The position numbers were made by a program, and so were the translations under genes. This document shows, one piece after another, positions 17,191-27,613 of a DNA stretch of 64,000 bases. Below the pieces are notes generated by a model, which worked only from the letters and a program-made list of their open reading frames with translations, was not told the origin of the DNA and searched no databases. Source of the stretch: Exiguobacterium aestuarii (GTDB lineage: Bacteria; Bacillota; Bacilli; Exiguobacteriales; Exiguobacteriaceae). Location of the stretch: contig NZ_JAIVAC010000001.1 of NCBI RefSeq assembly GCF_020171655.1, forward strand, positions 1,922,001 to 1,986,000, given 5' to 3'. Numbering within the stretch: the stretch's first letter is position 1; the number at the start of each line of letters is the position of its first letter.

Positions 17191-18906
17191 TTATGCGAAC
17201 ACTTCTTGTTCGATTTGTTTCAATTCGTAAAACATACCACGTTTCATCATCAATTCCTCATAAGATCCAGTTTCGACGATTCGTCCAGCTTCCATCACGA
17301 TGATTTGGTCAAAGGCTTCGAGTCCCGTCAAGCGGTGACTGACAAGGATTAGCGTCCCTGATCCTGCTTGATGCAACAGTTCAGAAAAGACATGCGCTTC
17401 CGTTCCTGCATCAAGCGCAGAAGTAGGTTCATCAAGCAACCAGATCAGCCCGTTTTTAAGAAGGGCTCGCGCAATCGCTAACCGTTGACGTTCCCCACCT
17501 GACAAGTTCGCCCCTTTTTCAAGGACCGGCTCATCGAGTGAAAACGATAAACGGACACGTTCGAGCGCCACAAGCATCTCCTCATCGGTAAAGTCACCGG
17601 CTAGTGCCAGGTTCTCCCGTACGGTCCCGTAAAAGAAGTGATTGTCTTGCAAGACGACACTCGCATGTTGCCAGATCGAAGTCTGTTTCATGTCATTCAA
17701 GTTGTCTTGATCGAGTCGGATCGTCCCGTCTTCTGTCCGGACAAATGCCAACAACAGTTGGAGCAACGTCGACTTCCCGGAGCCGCTCGGTCCGACGATG
17801 ACCGTCTTCGAACCACTCGGGATGTGTAACGACACATCGTCAATCACGTCCCGATACGTATCCGGATAGCGATAGCGAACATGCTCAAATGAGATGGATG
17901 GCGATGCCGTGAACGTCACATCCTGACGTTTCGCTTCGAGCGCCTCAATCGTTTCGCTCGGCTCCATCACTTCAAACAATCGATCAGCGGCTTGTTTGCT
18001 GTCTGCAAAGTGTCCCGGGAACACAGCCATCGGTGTCGTGTTCTCAAACGCTGTGAGCGACATCATGATAAGCATCGCCAAGAAGAGCCCGTTCAAATCT
18101 CCATCTACGACTTGATAGGCACCGATTGCCAAGACGCCCCATGAAACGAGTAAAGAGGCGGCGACGACGAGCGCGGAGTTGAAAAATTGGTTCGTCGTAT
18201 CTTTCCGCTCCGCTTCCATGTAGCGTTCGCTACGCGCATAGACGGCTTGCTTCGTACGATCGAGTTGATGATGTAGTTTTAAATCTCGATATCCGTACAT
18301 CATCTCGGTCAACTGAATCGATACATCCCCGCGCAATGCACGAATCGTCTCGTCATGACGAGCGCGAATCCGAGCAAATCCGAGTGGGATCAAAAATCCG
18401 GTGACGAGCACACCGAGTAAGATCCATAGACTGACCGCGAACGAGAAGAATGTCACAAAGAAGATCGTACTCAAGAACACGAGCACGAGTATGATCGGCG
18501 GATAGAATACGCGAAGAAAATAGTTTTGTAGGCTCTCCACATCTCCGACGACACGTGCAAGCAAATCCCCACTCCGATATTTCGCAAAAATCGATGGGAC
18601 GAGCGGTTCAAGTTGTCGATAAAAGCGGACACGTAGCTCGCTTAATATTGTAAACGTCGCCCGGTGTGACGCGAGGCGCTCCCGATAACGACTTCCTGCC
18701 CGAATGACCCCGAATAGTTTGATGAGAACGACGGGTACCATGAGCGCATACAGTGGTGGAACAAGCCCCGCCCTTGAGACGAGGTATCCGCTTGCTGCAA
18801 ACAGGGCGACCGCCGCAATCCCAGCTGCATATCCAAAGAAGATGGAGAGAAGGATATCTCTCTTCTCGCGCATCATCCATTTTGTAATCGTCCAAAGCGA
18901 GTTCAT
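17191..18906 (-). CDS. cydC: Thiol reductant ABC exporter subunit CydC
   Basis: Half of the heterodimeric ABC transporter that exports glutathione/cysteine and is needed for cytochrome bd assembly. 571 residues: six N-terminal membrane helices (GYAAGIAAVALFAASGYLVSR is CydC-like), then the nucleotide-binding domain with Walker A GPSGSGKST, signature LSGGERQRLA and Walker B LIWLLDEPTSALD. The start ATG overlaps the cydD stop by 4 bases. cydAB themselves are not in the window. Confidence 0.93.
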   Translation of the reverse strand: MNSLWTITKWMMREKRDILLSIFFGYAAGIAAVALFAASGYLVSRAGLVPPLYALMVPVVLIKLFGVIRAGSRYRERLASHRATFTILSELRVRFYRQLEPLVPSIFAKYRSGDLLARVVGDVESLQNYFLRVFYPPIILVLVFLSTIFFVTFFSFAVSLWILLGVLVTGFLIPLGFARIRARHDETIRALRGDVSIQLTEMMYGYRDLKLHHQLDRTKQAVYARSERYMEAERKDTTNQFFNSALVVAASLLVSWGVLAIGAYQVVDGDLNGLFLAMLIMMSLTAFENTTPMAVFPGHFADSKQAADRLFEVMEPSETIEALEAKRQDVTFTASPSISFEHVRYRYPDTYRDVIDDVSLHIPSGSKTVIVGPSGSGKSTLLQLLLAFVRTEDGTIRLDQDNLNDMKQTSIWQHASVVLQDNHFFYGTVRENLALAGDFTDEEMLVALERVRLSFSLDEPVLEKGANLSGGERQRLAIARALLKNGLIWLLDEPTSALDAGTEAHVFSELLHQAGSGTLILVSHRLTGLEAFDQIIVMEAGRIVETGSYEELMMKRGMFYELKQIEQEVFA

Positions 18907-20627
18907 CGGCTCACCCTTTTCTGAAGCGCAAACAGTTCCGCATACTCCGGGACGGCGAGCAACGCGTCATGTGTTCCTTCGGCAATCCGTTGTCCGTCCT
19001 CCATAAACCAGATGGTATCCGCCTCTTTGATTGTATGCAGGCGATGAGCCACCGTGATCAACGTTGCCTCTTTCGACAACTCAGCAATCGAACGTCTCAC
19101 AATCTGCTCGGTCTTCAAATCGAGACCGGTCGTCGGCTCATCGAATAAGAGGATACCAGGTCGTTTAAAGAAGGCACGGGCGAGTGCGAGACGTTGTCGT
19201 TCTCCACCCGATAGACCAAATCCACCTTCTCCAAGCTCCGTCCAGATCCCGTTCGGTAATTGATCGATCACCTCAGACAGTCCTGCCGCATCGGCTGCTT
19301 CCCGTAACGCAAGCTCATCGGCTTCTTCGCCTAAGGCGATGTTATCGGCAAGTGTGCCGGCGAATAGATAAGGGTTTTGTGAGATATAGGCAATATTTCC
19401 GTACCAGGCAGACTCGTCAAACGACTGAAGAGGTTCACCATCCACGAGGACACGTCCCGATTTCACCTGTAGCAGTCCGGAGATGACATTCAGTACTGTC
19501 GTCTTCCCGGAACCACTCGCACCGACCAAGGCCAGGTGAGTGCCGGACGGAATCCTACCGCTCAACGGTTTAAGCGCAAAGCGTCCGCCTGCATATTCGA
19601 AGGAGACGTCTTCGAGTTCAAGGTTTGGTGTTCGTGAACCAAGTGACTTCGTTCCCCATTCGATGCGGTCATCGGGGGCGTCTAATACCTCAAAGATTCG
19701 GTCGGCCGCACCCATACTTCCACGTCCCGTATGGAAGGCACTTCCTAAATCTTTAATCGCCAAATAATACTCTGGCGCTAACACGAGAATCAAAAAGCCA
19801 GAGAAGAACGTGAGGTTCTGCCACACGACCATCTGTAAGGCGACTTCTAACGCGACGACTCCGGTACTGAGCATCGAGATGAACTCGAGCATAAGTCCTG
19901 ATAAGAACGCCGTCTTCAAAACGACCATCGTCGCATCCCGAAAGTCGAGACTACTCTTCTCAATCGCCTTCGCTTCTTGCTCCGTGCGATTGTAAAGCTT
20001 GAGCGTCGTCAATCCTTGTAAGACATCTAAAAACTTACCGGAAAACTGATTCATCTTCTCCATCTGTTCTTCTGATTTTTTCTGAGTCGCAATCCCGATG
20101 ATGATGAAGAACAGCGGAATGAACGGTGCCGTGACCATCATGATGACTCCTGAAATCCAGTGTTGGCTGAAGACGACGACCAAAATGAGGAGCGGGATGA
20201 TCGACGTTTGGATGACTTGCGGCCAATATTGACTGAAGTAGGCGTCCACCTCGTCGACAGCATCCATGAACACACTGACCTTTTTACCTGATTGTCCTGT
20301 CAAAGATGACTCGACCGGACTCGTGGCGTACCGCTCCAACAGTTGAAGGCGTAACGTCTGTTTCGCCTTTTCGGATAAACTCGCACCGATGCGTCCCGAC
20401 ACGTATCCAAAAAGCGCTCGTGCCAGTAAAGCAACGACGAGCCATAGTAAAGCCGGAAGGATGGCTTCGAATGATTCATCCTTTAAAAAGATTCGGTCGA
20501 CGATGTCGACGATTAAATACGCTTGCGCCAAAATCGATAGTCCAATCATGACCGCGGATAACACGAGTCCGATGATGTGACCCCTTTCGGCGAAAGCAAG
20601 GGCTTGCAGTCGTTTCACTGCATTCAT
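18903..20627 (-). CDS. cydD: Thiol reductant ABC exporter subunit CydD
   Basis: Partner of CydC, 574 residues, with six membrane helices then Walker A GASGSGKT, signature LSGGERQRLA and Walker B ILLFDEPTTGLD. The region following the helices (DLGSAFHTGRGSMGAADRIFEVLD) is typical of CydD. An ATG at 20627 is directly against AGAAAGG; the GTG three codons later (20618) has better spacing and may be the true start. A Crp/Fnr-type palindrome lies between the -10 box and the gene, which suggests control by the adjacent Crp/Fnr regulator. Confidence 0.92.
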   Translation of the reverse strand: MNAVKRLQALAFAERGHIIGLVLSAVMIGLSILAQAYLIVDIVDRIFLKDESFEAILPALLWLVVALLARALFGYVSGRIGASLSEKAKQTLRLQLLERYATSPVESSLTGQSGKKVSVFMDAVDEVDAYFSQYWPQVIQTSIIPLLILVVVFSQHWISGVIMMVTAPFIPLFFIIIGIATQKKSEEQMEKMNQFSGKFLDVLQGLTTLKLYNRTEQEAKAIEKSSLDFRDATMVVLKTAFLSGLMLEFISMLSTGVVALEVALQMVVWQNLTFFSGFLILVLAPEYYLAIKDLGSAFHTGRGSMGAADRIFEVLDAPDDRIEWGTKSLGSRTPNLELEDVSFEYAGGRFALKPLSGRIPSGTHLALVGASGSGKTTVLNVISGLLQVKSGRVLVDGEPLQSFDESAWYGNIAYISQNPYLFAGTLADNIALGEEADELALREAADAAGLSEVIDQLPNGIWTELGEGGFGLSGGERQRLALARAFFKRPGILLFDEPTTGLDLKTEQIVRRSIAELSKEATLITVAHRLHTIKEADTIWFMEDGQRIAEGTHDALLAVPEYAELFALQKRVSR

Positions 20628-20655
20628 CCTTTCTCTATTTACAATTCCATTGCTT

Positions 20656-20678
20656 TGTGAGATTCATCACTAATTATA
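20656..20678 (-). promoter_or_regulatory. cydD promoter -10 box with a Crp/Fnr-type operator
   Basis: Minus-strand TATAAT at 20673-20678 is followed immediately by a palindrome read on the plus strand as TGTGAGATTCATCACT (20656-20671), matching TGTGA-N6-TCACA at nine of ten fixed positions. Its place at the expected transcription start suggests repression. No convincing -35 box is seen. Confidence 0.6.
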
Positions 20679-20723
20679 CAATATGCCACGTTTTGAAGCG
20701 AACGCCCCGCTCGTTCGAACATG

Positions 20724-20751
20724 TAAAAGACGCCCTCATCCGAGTGGCGTC
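20724..20751 (-). terminator. Terminator of the Crp/Fnr regulator gene
   Basis: Minus-strand stem GACGCC / GGCGTC flanking a 11-base loop, followed by TTTTAC, overlapping the stop codon. Confidence 0.7.
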
Positions 20752-21439
20752 AGTCGATGTCTTGTTCAAAATATTCGGGGTGACCGATGACAAGTTGATG
20801 GGCGTCGATGCGAAGCACATCTTCTTTTCGAAGCTTCGCTAAAATCGTCGAAACCGTCTCCCGGGACGTACCGGACAGACGAGAAAGTTCGATTGCGGTG
20901 AATGGGCATCGGACGCGAACACCTTGTTCGTCCGGTTCCCCTAAATCTTCAATTAAGAAATGGAGCGTATTGATGACACGCTCTTTCGCACTCGGCGTGA
21001 TGATTTCTTGGACACGCCTTTCATGCAAATCAAGAATACGATTCATCTGGCCAATGATATAGAGCAGCATGCTCGACTGCGTGGACACGAACCGCTCAAA
21101 GCGATCTGTCGGGATGTAGATGACCTCAATATCCGTCACCGCTTCAGCCGTATGACGATAGTCTTCCCCTGTGAATAAACCGTTGTATGGGAAAAATTGT
21201 TTCGGTTTCACGTAATCGGCGTAATGATGGGTCGCATTCTCGTTCATCCGCTCGAGTTTGATATAACCGTTCATCAAGAAATACACACGCTCGCGCGGAT
21301 CCCCTTCCATGAACAATAGTTGTCCTTTCCGATACGTCCGGCAATAGACGTGCGGAATCAACTGTTCAAGTGCTCGACTTGGACATGTCGCAAACAGCGT
21401 CAACTGCCGTAAATCGTCAATCGTCCACATGTGTCGCAT
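20750..21439 (-). CDS. Crp/Fnr family transcriptional regulator
   Basis: DNA-binding regulator of 229 residues. Residues about 12-125 form a cyclic-nucleotide-binding-like beta-roll (KGQLLFMEGDPRERVYFLMNGYIKLER). Residues about 150-225 form the winged helix, with recognition helix in LSRLSGTSRETVSTILAKL; the SR-E residues match Crp/Fnr proteins that read TGTGA half-sites. There is no N-terminal cysteine cluster for an iron-sulfur centre, so it is closer to ArcR-type than to Fnr. The start is the ATG at 21439, 6 bases after GAGGGG. It sits between cydDC and, further away, arcABDC, both of which carry TGTGA-like sites. Confidence 0.9.
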   Translation of the reverse strand: MRHMWTIDDLRQLTLFATCPSRALEQLIPHVYCRTYRKGQLLFMEGDPRERVYFLMNGYIKLERMNENATHHYADYVKPKQFFPYNGLFTGEDYRHTAEAVTDIEVIYIPTDRFERFVSTQSSMLLYIIGQMNRILDLHERRVQEIITPSAKERVINTLHFLIEDLGEPDEQGVRVRCPFTAIELSRLSGTSRETVSTILAKLRKEDVLRIDAHQLVIGHPEYFEQDID

Positions 21440-21471
21440 GTTCATCCCCTCATTTCTATTCTTCTATCTTC

Positions 21472-21504
21472 AGTATAGTGGGATTTTTATTGAAAGCGCT
21501 TTCT
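21472..21504 (-). promoter_or_regulatory. Promoter of the Crp/Fnr gene with a CcpA cre site
   Basis: Minus-strand -10 TATACT (21472-21477). A perfect cre palindrome TGAAAGCGCTTTCT (21491-21504) covers the place where the -35 box should be. CcpA binding here should repress the regulator gene in sugar-rich conditions. Confidence 0.75.
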
Positions 21505-21530
21505 AAATCCGACAGTTTTCTGACATGACA

Positions 21531-21552
21531 AAAGGGGGTCTCCCCCCCTTTT
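21531..21552 (-). terminator. Likely terminator of the GH31 gene
   Basis: G/C stem AAAGGGGG / CCCCCTTT around TCTC right at the end of the glycosidase gene; the minus-strand T-run after it is short. Confidence 0.5.
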
Positions 21553-23895
21553 TTAGTCCAACATCAGTTCCAATAGGGCGTCCTGTAAATCACGATCGAG
21601 CTCTAACGCATGGAGGTCAAACAACCATGCCTCGAGAAGTGTCTTCGTGGTCGCCATCTGATATAAACGATCTTTTAAGTCATAAGCGATTTCGGCGCGA
21701 TCTAAGAAGCGATAGAGACGGTCGAGTCGATGTGCGTTTTGTGTCAGATCGACCGGAAGCGTCACGGTCTGCTCCCGTTTCCATTCACCGAGTGGGATGT
21801 GTAACGTCTGCGTCTCCGCATCATAGTCCCCTTCTCCGACGACCCCGCGGACAAGAATCGTCAACGTCCGATTCGCCGGGACGAGTGTCAAATCACCTGA
21901 CGTCTCGATGTGAAGCGTACGCGTTTCCCAATCGAGCGTGAACGTCGTTTCGAGTGACGCCCCCGTCTCATAATCACGGCTTTCCCCATCATCTTCGTAC
22001 ATCGTGAACGTGTTCGAGGCACCTGGAAAGACGAGTACTTCTAGCTCGCTCGGGTTCCCTGTTTCGTTCGTATGCGGTTCATGCGGCATCATTGGAATGA
22101 TGGCACCCGCTTTGGCGAAGACCGGTTGCCCTTCGAGTCCACGGAACACACGAATCGACTTGTCGCCTTCATAACGATGACCCGTGAAGAAATCGAACCA
22201 TTGCCCTTTCGGCAACCACACGTTCGCACCCGCGACATGAAGCTGTCGGTCCATCGGTGTGACAATCGGGGAGACGATGAGTTCACTTCCAAAATAAAAC
22301 TGATTCGGCACCTGATAAGCCGCTTCATCATCGGGATGTTCGATATACATCGGTAACACGAGTGGCAATGCTTCGGCATGATTCCGATAGTTCATCGTAT
22401 ACAAATAAGGGATGAGCTGATGACGCAGGCGTAAGAATCGCTTCATCGACTGTTCGGCTTCGATTCCGAAACGCCAAGGCTCTTTTCCGTTGAACGTGCT
22501 GAACGTCGAGTGGAGACGCATGATTGGACTGAACACTCCGTATGCGACCCAACGCGCCGCGAGCTCATCGTCTTTTTTACCACGATGATGCCCTCCGATG
22601 TCATGACTCCACCATCCATAACCAATGTTCGTCGCTGTTGCCGTGAAATACGGCTGGAATGCGAGCGATGCCCACGAGATGATCGTGTCCCCTGAGAAGC
22701 CGACCGGGTAACGGTGGCTCCCTGGTCCTGCGTAACGAGAAAAAATGAGGGGGCGTTTGCCGTCACGAGCGATGTCGATGGCGTGATAATGATTCAACAT
22801 CCATAACGGATCGAGTCCTTCCATCTTTGACGTCGACCCTTGTTGCCAGTCGATCCACCAAAAATCAACGCCATCCGCTTCATGCGGGTGATGCATCTGT
22901 TCGAAATACGCTTGAATGAATCGCTTGTCCGAAAAATCGAAAGGGATTCGGTCACCCGATTCCGGATCGACGCCCATCGCCTCAGCCATCGCCGCATACT
23001 GGTCTTCAAACGCACGGACCCCGTCGGCGGGGTGCAGGTTCAATGTCACCATCATCCCTTCATCTTTTAACCATTTGAGGAATCGCTTCGGTTCAGGGAA
23101 TAAGTTTTTATTCCACGAATAGCCCGTCCAGCCACTCCCATACTCTTCCGGGATATCTGTCACGTGCCAGTCCATATCGATAACGCTGACCGAGAACGGG
23201 ACGTCTTCGGATTTGAAGCGGCGCATCAACGCCTTATACTCTTTTTCGTCGTATCGCCAGTAGCGACTCCACCAGTTTCCGAGCGCTTTACGAGGAAGCA
23301 TCGGCGTCGGGCCCGTCAACGTGTAAAAATCTCGAAGTGCCTGTTTATAGTCATGGCCATATCCGAAGTAGTAAATATCATGAATTCCTTTTCGTCTCGG
23401 CTCGACGAAGCGATCATCCGTCATCAAAAACGAGGACGAATCATCAATGATCGCATACCCTTGCTTAGAGAGAATCCCTTCTTCTAACTCCGTCGCCCCG
23501 TCCACATGGTCGAGCGTCCGCGCCGTCCCTTTCAGTGTCCGCTCTGGACCGTTGAACATGTAGCGGCTGTAATACGTACTGAAGTTCCCTTTCACGTCCA
23601 CATAGAGCGTGTTCGGTGCGAACGGTCCTTTCGTATAGTATAAGTGAACGTGTTCCGTGATGATTTGGAGCTCTGCCTCATCTTCGATCACTCGGAATTG
23701 TGGAACGTCAAATTCTCGATTCCACGCCACTTGGGTGGCACGGTCTTCAAAAATCCCGTCCTCCGCGTACTCCATCCGAATCAACTGACTCGTCAATACG
23801 GTGAAACGATAACAGCTTCCTTGCACGATTGCCTCTTCTCTTGCTTTTGGTCTCATCCACGACTGATATACATGATTTTCTTCGAATAGGCGCAT
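21553..23895 (-). CDS. Glycoside hydrolase family 31 (alpha-glucosidase-like)
   Basis: Cytosolic glycosidase of 780 residues; no signal peptide. It has an N-terminal beta-domain, a central barrel from about residue 200 with the SVSVIDMDWH substrate loop, the nucleophile region WWIDWQQG with D349 (in place of the classical WxDMNE), the likely acid/base in FSGDT, HDIGGHHRG, and C-terminal beta-domains. The WIDWQQ form marks a GH31 subgroup distinct from classic alpha-glucosidases, so the exact sugar is uncertain. A cre site at the promoter predicts glucose repression. The C-terminal roughly 90 residues are charged and helical, an extra piece beyond the usual end. Confidence 0.85.
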   Translation of the reverse strand: MRLFEENHVYQSWMRPKAREEAIVQGSCYRFTVLTSQLIRMEYAEDGIFEDRATQVAWNREFDVPQFRVIEDEAELQIITEHVHLYYTKGPFAPNTLYVDVKGNFSTYYSRYMFNGPERTLKGTARTLDHVDGATELEEGILSKQGYAIIDDSSSFLMTDDRFVEPRRKGIHDIYYFGYGHDYKQALRDFYTLTGPTPMLPRKALGNWWSRYWRYDEKEYKALMRRFKSEDVPFSVSVIDMDWHVTDIPEEYGSGWTGYSWNKNLFPEPKRFLKWLKDEGMMVTLNLHPADGVRAFEDQYAAMAEAMGVDPESGDRIPFDFSDKRFIQAYFEQMHHPHEADGVDFWWIDWQQGSTSKMEGLDPLWMLNHYHAIDIARDGKRPLIFSRYAGPGSHRYPVGFSGDTIISWASLAFQPYFTATATNIGYGWWSHDIGGHHRGKKDDELAARWVAYGVFSPIMRLHSTFSTFNGKEPWRFGIEAEQSMKRFLRLRHQLIPYLYTMNYRNHAEALPLVLPMYIEHPDDEAAYQVPNQFYFGSELIVSPIVTPMDRQLHVAGANVWLPKGQWFDFFTGHRYEGDKSIRVFRGLEGQPVFAKAGAIIPMMPHEPHTNETGNPSELEVLVFPGASNTFTMYEDDGESRDYETGASLETTFTLDWETRTLHIETSGDLTLVPANRTLTILVRGVVGEGDYDAETQTLHIPLGEWKREQTVTLPVDLTQNAHRLDRLYRFLDRAEIAYDLKDRLYQMATTKTLLEAWLFDLHALELDRDLQDALLELMLD

Positions 23896-23940
23896 ACACT
23901 CGAGCGTTTCCGCTCTCCGTCACTTCCTTCCTGAAATTAG

Positions 23941-23989
23941 TGCAAACGTTTACACTGAATATGATAGCAATCTCATTTTTGGCATACAA
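23941..23989 (-). promoter_or_regulatory. GH31 promoter with a downstream cre site
   Basis: Minus-strand TTGTAT (23984-23989) and TATCAT (23961-23966), 17 bases apart. TGCAAACGTTTACA (23941-23954), a full cre match, covers the expected transcription start, so CcpA should block initiation. Confidence 0.75.
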
Positions 23990-24020
23990 CATTCCTTCCC
24001 CTTGAATCGGGACAGAAAAC

Positions 24021-24050
24021 AAAAAGTCGCAAACGTTTCACGTTTGCGAC
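24021..24050 (-). terminator. Terminator of the arc operon
   Basis: Perfect 11-bp stem GTCGCAAACGT / ACGTTTGCGAC followed by TTTTTG on the minus strand. Confidence 0.9.
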
Positions 24051-24056
24051 ACATTC

Positions 24057-25019
24057 TTATTGTTGGAGGGATGGAGCCAAACGGACACGTGTTCCGGCAT
24101 CCCCATAAATGGCAGCTAGCGCCTGATCGAGTGACGTGATGATGGCGACCCGGTTCGTGCCGGATTCTGCGAACTGCAGTGCCGCTCTTACTTTTGGTAA
24201 CATGCTGCCTGGAGCGAACTGTCCTTCGGCGATATACGCCTCCATCTGTTCCTTTGAGGTCTCCTGGAGCGCCATCTCGTCTGGCTTCCCGAAGTTGACA
24301 TACACATGTTCGACCGCAGTCAGAATGAGCAATACGTCTGCGTTGACGAGGTCCGCGAGTTTCGCAGCCGCAAAGTCTTTATCGATGACCGCCTCGATTC
24401 CGACATACCCTTCAGTCGTCTCCATGACCGGAATACCACCGCCACCGGAAGCGACGACGATGTGCCCCGCTTCAACGAGCGTTCGGATGACGGCGTGTTC
24501 CGCGATTTTCATCGGGACCGGGCTCGGGACGACACGACGGTATCCACGACCTGCATCTTCTTTGAATACGTAACCTGTCGTCCGTTCGAGATGGAGCGCC
24601 TCTTCTTCCGTATAAAACGGACCGATTGGCTTCGAAGGATGATGAAACGCACTATCATTCGGATCGACCACGCTTCGTGTGACGAGAGAAGCCACATCTC
24701 GTTCAAGACCGCGCGCACGCAGTGCTTTCGTCAGCGCATTTTCAAACCAGTATCCAATCATTCCTTGCGTCATCGCACCACATACATCAAGGGGCATCGC
24801 CGGCGTAGCCGAACTGTCTGATGCGGCTTGTTGTAACATTAAATTTCCGACTTGCGGACCGTTCCCGTGTGTGATGATGACGTCGACCCCTTCTGCAATC
24901 AGTGCTGCGAGAGATTCCGCCGTCGCTTCGACCGCTCGCATTTGTGCTTCCGCTGTCGCATCTTTTCCTTGTTGAATCGCATTTCCGCCTAAGGCGATGA
25001 CCACACGTTTTTTCTCCAT
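24057..25019 (-). CDS. arcC: Carbamate kinase
   Basis: Last step of the arginine deiminase pathway: carbamoyl phosphate plus ADP gives ATP, CO2 and ammonia. 320 residues with the N-terminal [24 protein letters not shown], and VIASGGGG-like [10 protein letters not shown] motifs of the amino-acid-kinase fold, plus [10 protein letters not shown]. The ATG follows GGGGG with a 7-base gap. It is the last gene of arcABDC, 14 bases after arcD, and ends at a strong terminator. Confidence 0.95.
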   Translation of the reverse strand: MEKKRVVIALGGNAIQQGKDATAEAQMRAVEATAESLAALIAEGVDVIITHGNGPQVGNLMLQQAASDSSATPAMPLDVCGAMTQGMIGYWFENALTKALRARGLERDVASLVTRSVVDPNDSAFHHPSKPIGPFYTEEEALHLERTTGYVFKEDAGRGYRRVVPSPVPMKIAEHAVIRTLVEAGHIVVASGGGGIPVMETTEGYVGIEAVIDKDFAAAKLADLVNADVLLILTAVEHVYVNFGKPDEMALQETSKEQMEAYIAEGQFAPGSMLPKVRAALQFAESGTNRVAIITSLDQALAAIYGDAGTRVRLAPSLQQ

Positions 25020-25033
25020 ATCGATACCCCCGA

Positions 25034-26509
25034 TCAGATGACTGAGATATTACCAGATAGTATGCGTACGACTGCGAAAATGGCGAGTGCGGTCAACACT
25101 CCGGCGACCAACCATTCCGTTTTGTTGAGTGACTTGATGCCATTTTCACGTTGCGCTTTCATGTAGAGAAGTGTTCCTGGTGCATATAGAAGGGTCGTGA
25201 GCAGTAAATAATCAATCCCTGCCGCATAGATGAGCCACAATCCGTAAATGGAAGCGACCAATCCGATCGTCAAATCGCGTGTTCTCCGTTCACCGGCGCT
25301 ATAACCGATTCCATTTTTCGATACCTTCACTTGGTAAAATGCCGAAAATACATACGGGATCAAAATGGCACTTGAAGCGAGGGAGAACGCAAAATTATAG
25401 GCGGCATCTGAAATCAAGAAGGTGAAGAGGAAGAGCTGGATCAACCCGTTTGTTAACCAAAGTGCGTTGACAGGTGCCTGATTTTTATTCTCTTTCGTGA
25501 ACCATTTCGGGAACACGCCGTCTTTCGCAGCAACGAACGGAATCTCAGCCGCGAGAAGCGTCCAACCGAGCCATGCCCCGAGTACGGAGATGACGAGTCC
25601 ACCGTTGATGAGCATCGCGCCCCAAGGACCGACTGCCGACTCGAGCAAGTAAGCCATCGCCGGTTGCGAGGCGTTCGCTACGTTTTCCGGTGTCATGAGG
25701 CCGAGCGACATGATAGAGATGAGCAGATAGATGACGAGTGTCCCGAGTAACCCGATCACGGTTGCCTTTCCGACGTCAGAGCGCTTCCGGGCACGACCCG
25801 AGAGAACGACTGCCCCCTCGACGCCGATGAATACCCACAGCGTGACGAGCATCGTCGAGACGACCTGGTCGCGAACACTTCCCCATGAGAAGCCGCCTTG
25901 TCCCCAAAAATCGAAGGTGAAGTTTTCGAGATTGAAGAAGAACAACGTAATCGTAATGAATGCAAAAATCGGAACGAGTTTGGCAATCGTGGTGACGATG
26001 TTGATCATCGAAGCCTCATGCACCCCACGAAGAATGAGCGTGTGTACGAGCCACAGCATGATGGAAGCTCCGACGATGGAGGCAATATTTTGTCCCCCTT
26101 CAAAAATCGGGAAGAAATAGCCGACCGAACTGAACAGCAGTGTGGCATACGCCACGTTTCCGAGCCAGGCAGATAACCAGTATCCCCAGGCCGAGTTGAA
26201 TCCGACGAACGAACCGAAACCGGCACGGGCATAGCTATAGACACCACCGTCCAAATCAGGGCGGCGCATCGTCAGATTTTGAAAACTGAGACCGAGCGCG
26301 ATGATCCCGATTCCGGTGATGACCCACCCGATGAGAATGGCACCCGCGTTCGCGCCTTGCGCTAAATCGGCGGCCAAGTTGAAGGCACCACCGCCAATCA
26401 TCGATCCGACGACAAGTGCCGTTAACGCTCCGAGACCTAATCGCTTGTCTTGCTTGTCAGGATGTACTCCAGCCGAACCACCTGAGTCATGCTCCAACTT
26501 CGTAGACAT
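25034..26509 (-). CDS. arcD: Arginine/ornithine antiporter
   Basis: APC-superfamily membrane exchanger that imports arginine and exports ornithine for the deiminase pathway. 491 residues with about 12 helices; TM1 begins [15 protein letters not shown], and the region [22 protein letters not shown] is typical of ArcD/LysP-like basic amino acid antiporters. The ATG at 26509 lies 8 bases after AAAGGG; the ATG three codons upstream touches that site. Placed between arcB and arcC. Confidence 0.93.
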   Translation of the reverse strand: MSTKLEHDSGGSAGVHPDKQDKRLGLGALTALVVGSMIGGGAFNLAADLAQGANAGAILIGWVITGIGIIALGLSFQNLTMRRPDLDGGVYSYARAGFGSFVGFNSAWGYWLSAWLGNVAYATLLFSSVGYFFPIFEGGQNIASIVGASIMLWLVHTLILRGVHEASMINIVTTIAKLVPIFAFITITLFFFNLENFTFDFWGQGGFSWGSVRDQVVSTMLVTLWVFIGVEGAVVLSGRARKRSDVGKATVIGLLGTLVIYLLISIMSLGLMTPENVANASQPAMAYLLESAVGPWGAMLINGGLVISVLGAWLGWTLLAAEIPFVAAKDGVFPKWFTKENKNQAPVNALWLTNGLIQLFLFTFLISDAAYNFAFSLASSAILIPYVFSAFYQVKVSKNGIGYSAGERRTRDLTIGLVASIYGLWLIYAAGIDYLLLTTLLYAPGTLLYMKAQRENGIKSLNKTEWLVAGVLTALAIFAVVRILSGNISVI

Positions 26510-26563
26510 TCTACTCATCCCTTTCGCTTATTTTGAAACGGGAGGGGAAGTCCCCCTCCCCCG

Positions 26564-27592
26564 TCAACGTTCAAGCCATTCGCGTGTCTCCGTGAGCGTT
26601 GCCGCCATTACCGCCTTAATCGTATGCATCCGGTTTTCCGCTTCATCAAATACGAACGAGTGACGACTGCGGAACACCTCATCAGTCACTTCCATTTCGG
26701 TCAATCCGTACTGTTCATGAATCGCCCGACCGACCTCTGTCTCTAAGTCGTGGAAGGCGGGGAGGCAGTGTAAAAACATGATGTCCGGGTTGCCGCTCTT
26801 TTGAAGCATATCCATGTTCACTTGATATGGTCGCAACAGTTCGATCCGTTCTGCGAAAGCTGTTTCTTCGCCCATCGACACCCATACATCCGTGTAGACG
26901 ACGTCCGCCTGGTTCATCGCTTCTTCAATGCTCTCCGTCAATGTGATGACGGCGCCTGTTTCAGCAGCAACCGATTTCGCATAATTGACGATTTCATCAG
27001 ATGGCCAAAGTGATTTCGGTGCGCAAATCCGCATATCCATCCCTACTTTTGCGCCACCGATCAATAGCGTGTTCCCCATGTTGTTCCGGCCGTCGCCGAC
27101 GTACACGAATTTGATTCCGGCCAATTCTCCTTTTTGTTCTTTCACCGTCAAGAAGTCGGCCAAGATTTGTGTCGGATGATAGAGGTCGGTCAATCCGTTC
27201 CAAACCGGCACCCCTGCATCTTTCGCCAGACCTTCGACCGTCTCGTGGGCGAAACCGCGGAATTGAATACCGTCAAACATGCGCCCGAGGACGATGGCCG
27301 TATCGCGCACCGACTCTTTCTTCCCGAACTGGATATCATTTTTGCCTAAATACTCAGGATGCATCCCCAAGTCGATGGCAGCGACCGTGAACGCACAACG
27401 CGTCCGCGTCGATGGTTTTTCAAAGAGTAAGGCAATGTTTTTGCCTTCACAAATCCGATGTGGGATGCCTTGTTTCTTTTGACGTTTGAATGCAGCAGAC
27501 AAATCGATCAAATAATTGATTTCTTCACCAGAAAACTCGTTTAACGATAAAAAGTGACGACCTTTCAAATCAAAATTGAACGTTGTAGACAT
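26564..27592 (-). CDS. arcB: Catabolic ornithine carbamoyltransferase
   Basis: Converts citrulline and phosphate to ornithine and carbamoyl phosphate. 342 residues with the carbamoyl-phosphate site [27 protein letters not shown], and the ornithine-site HCLPAFHD. Position between arcA and arcD shows a catabolic role rather than biosynthesis. The ATG follows AAGGAGG. Confidence 0.96.
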   Translation of the reverse strand: MSTTFNFDLKGRHFLSLNEFSGEEINYLIDLSAAFKRQKKQGIPHRICEGKNIALLFEKPSTRTRCAFTVAAIDLGMHPEYLGKNDIQFGKKESVRDTAIVLGRMFDGIQFRGFAHETVEGLAKDAGVPVWNGLTDLYHPTQILADFLTVKEQKGELAGIKFVYVGDGRNNMGNTLLIGGAKVGMDMRICAPKSLWPSDEIVNYAKSVAAETGAVITLTESIEEAMNQADVVYTDVWVSMGEETAFAERIELLRPYQVNMDMLQKSGNPDIMFLHCLPAFHDLETEVGRAIHEQYGLTEMEVTDEVFRSRHSFVFDEAENRMHTIKAVMAATLTETREWLER

Positions 27593-27613
27593 ACTGCTTC
27601 CTCCTTATCACAT

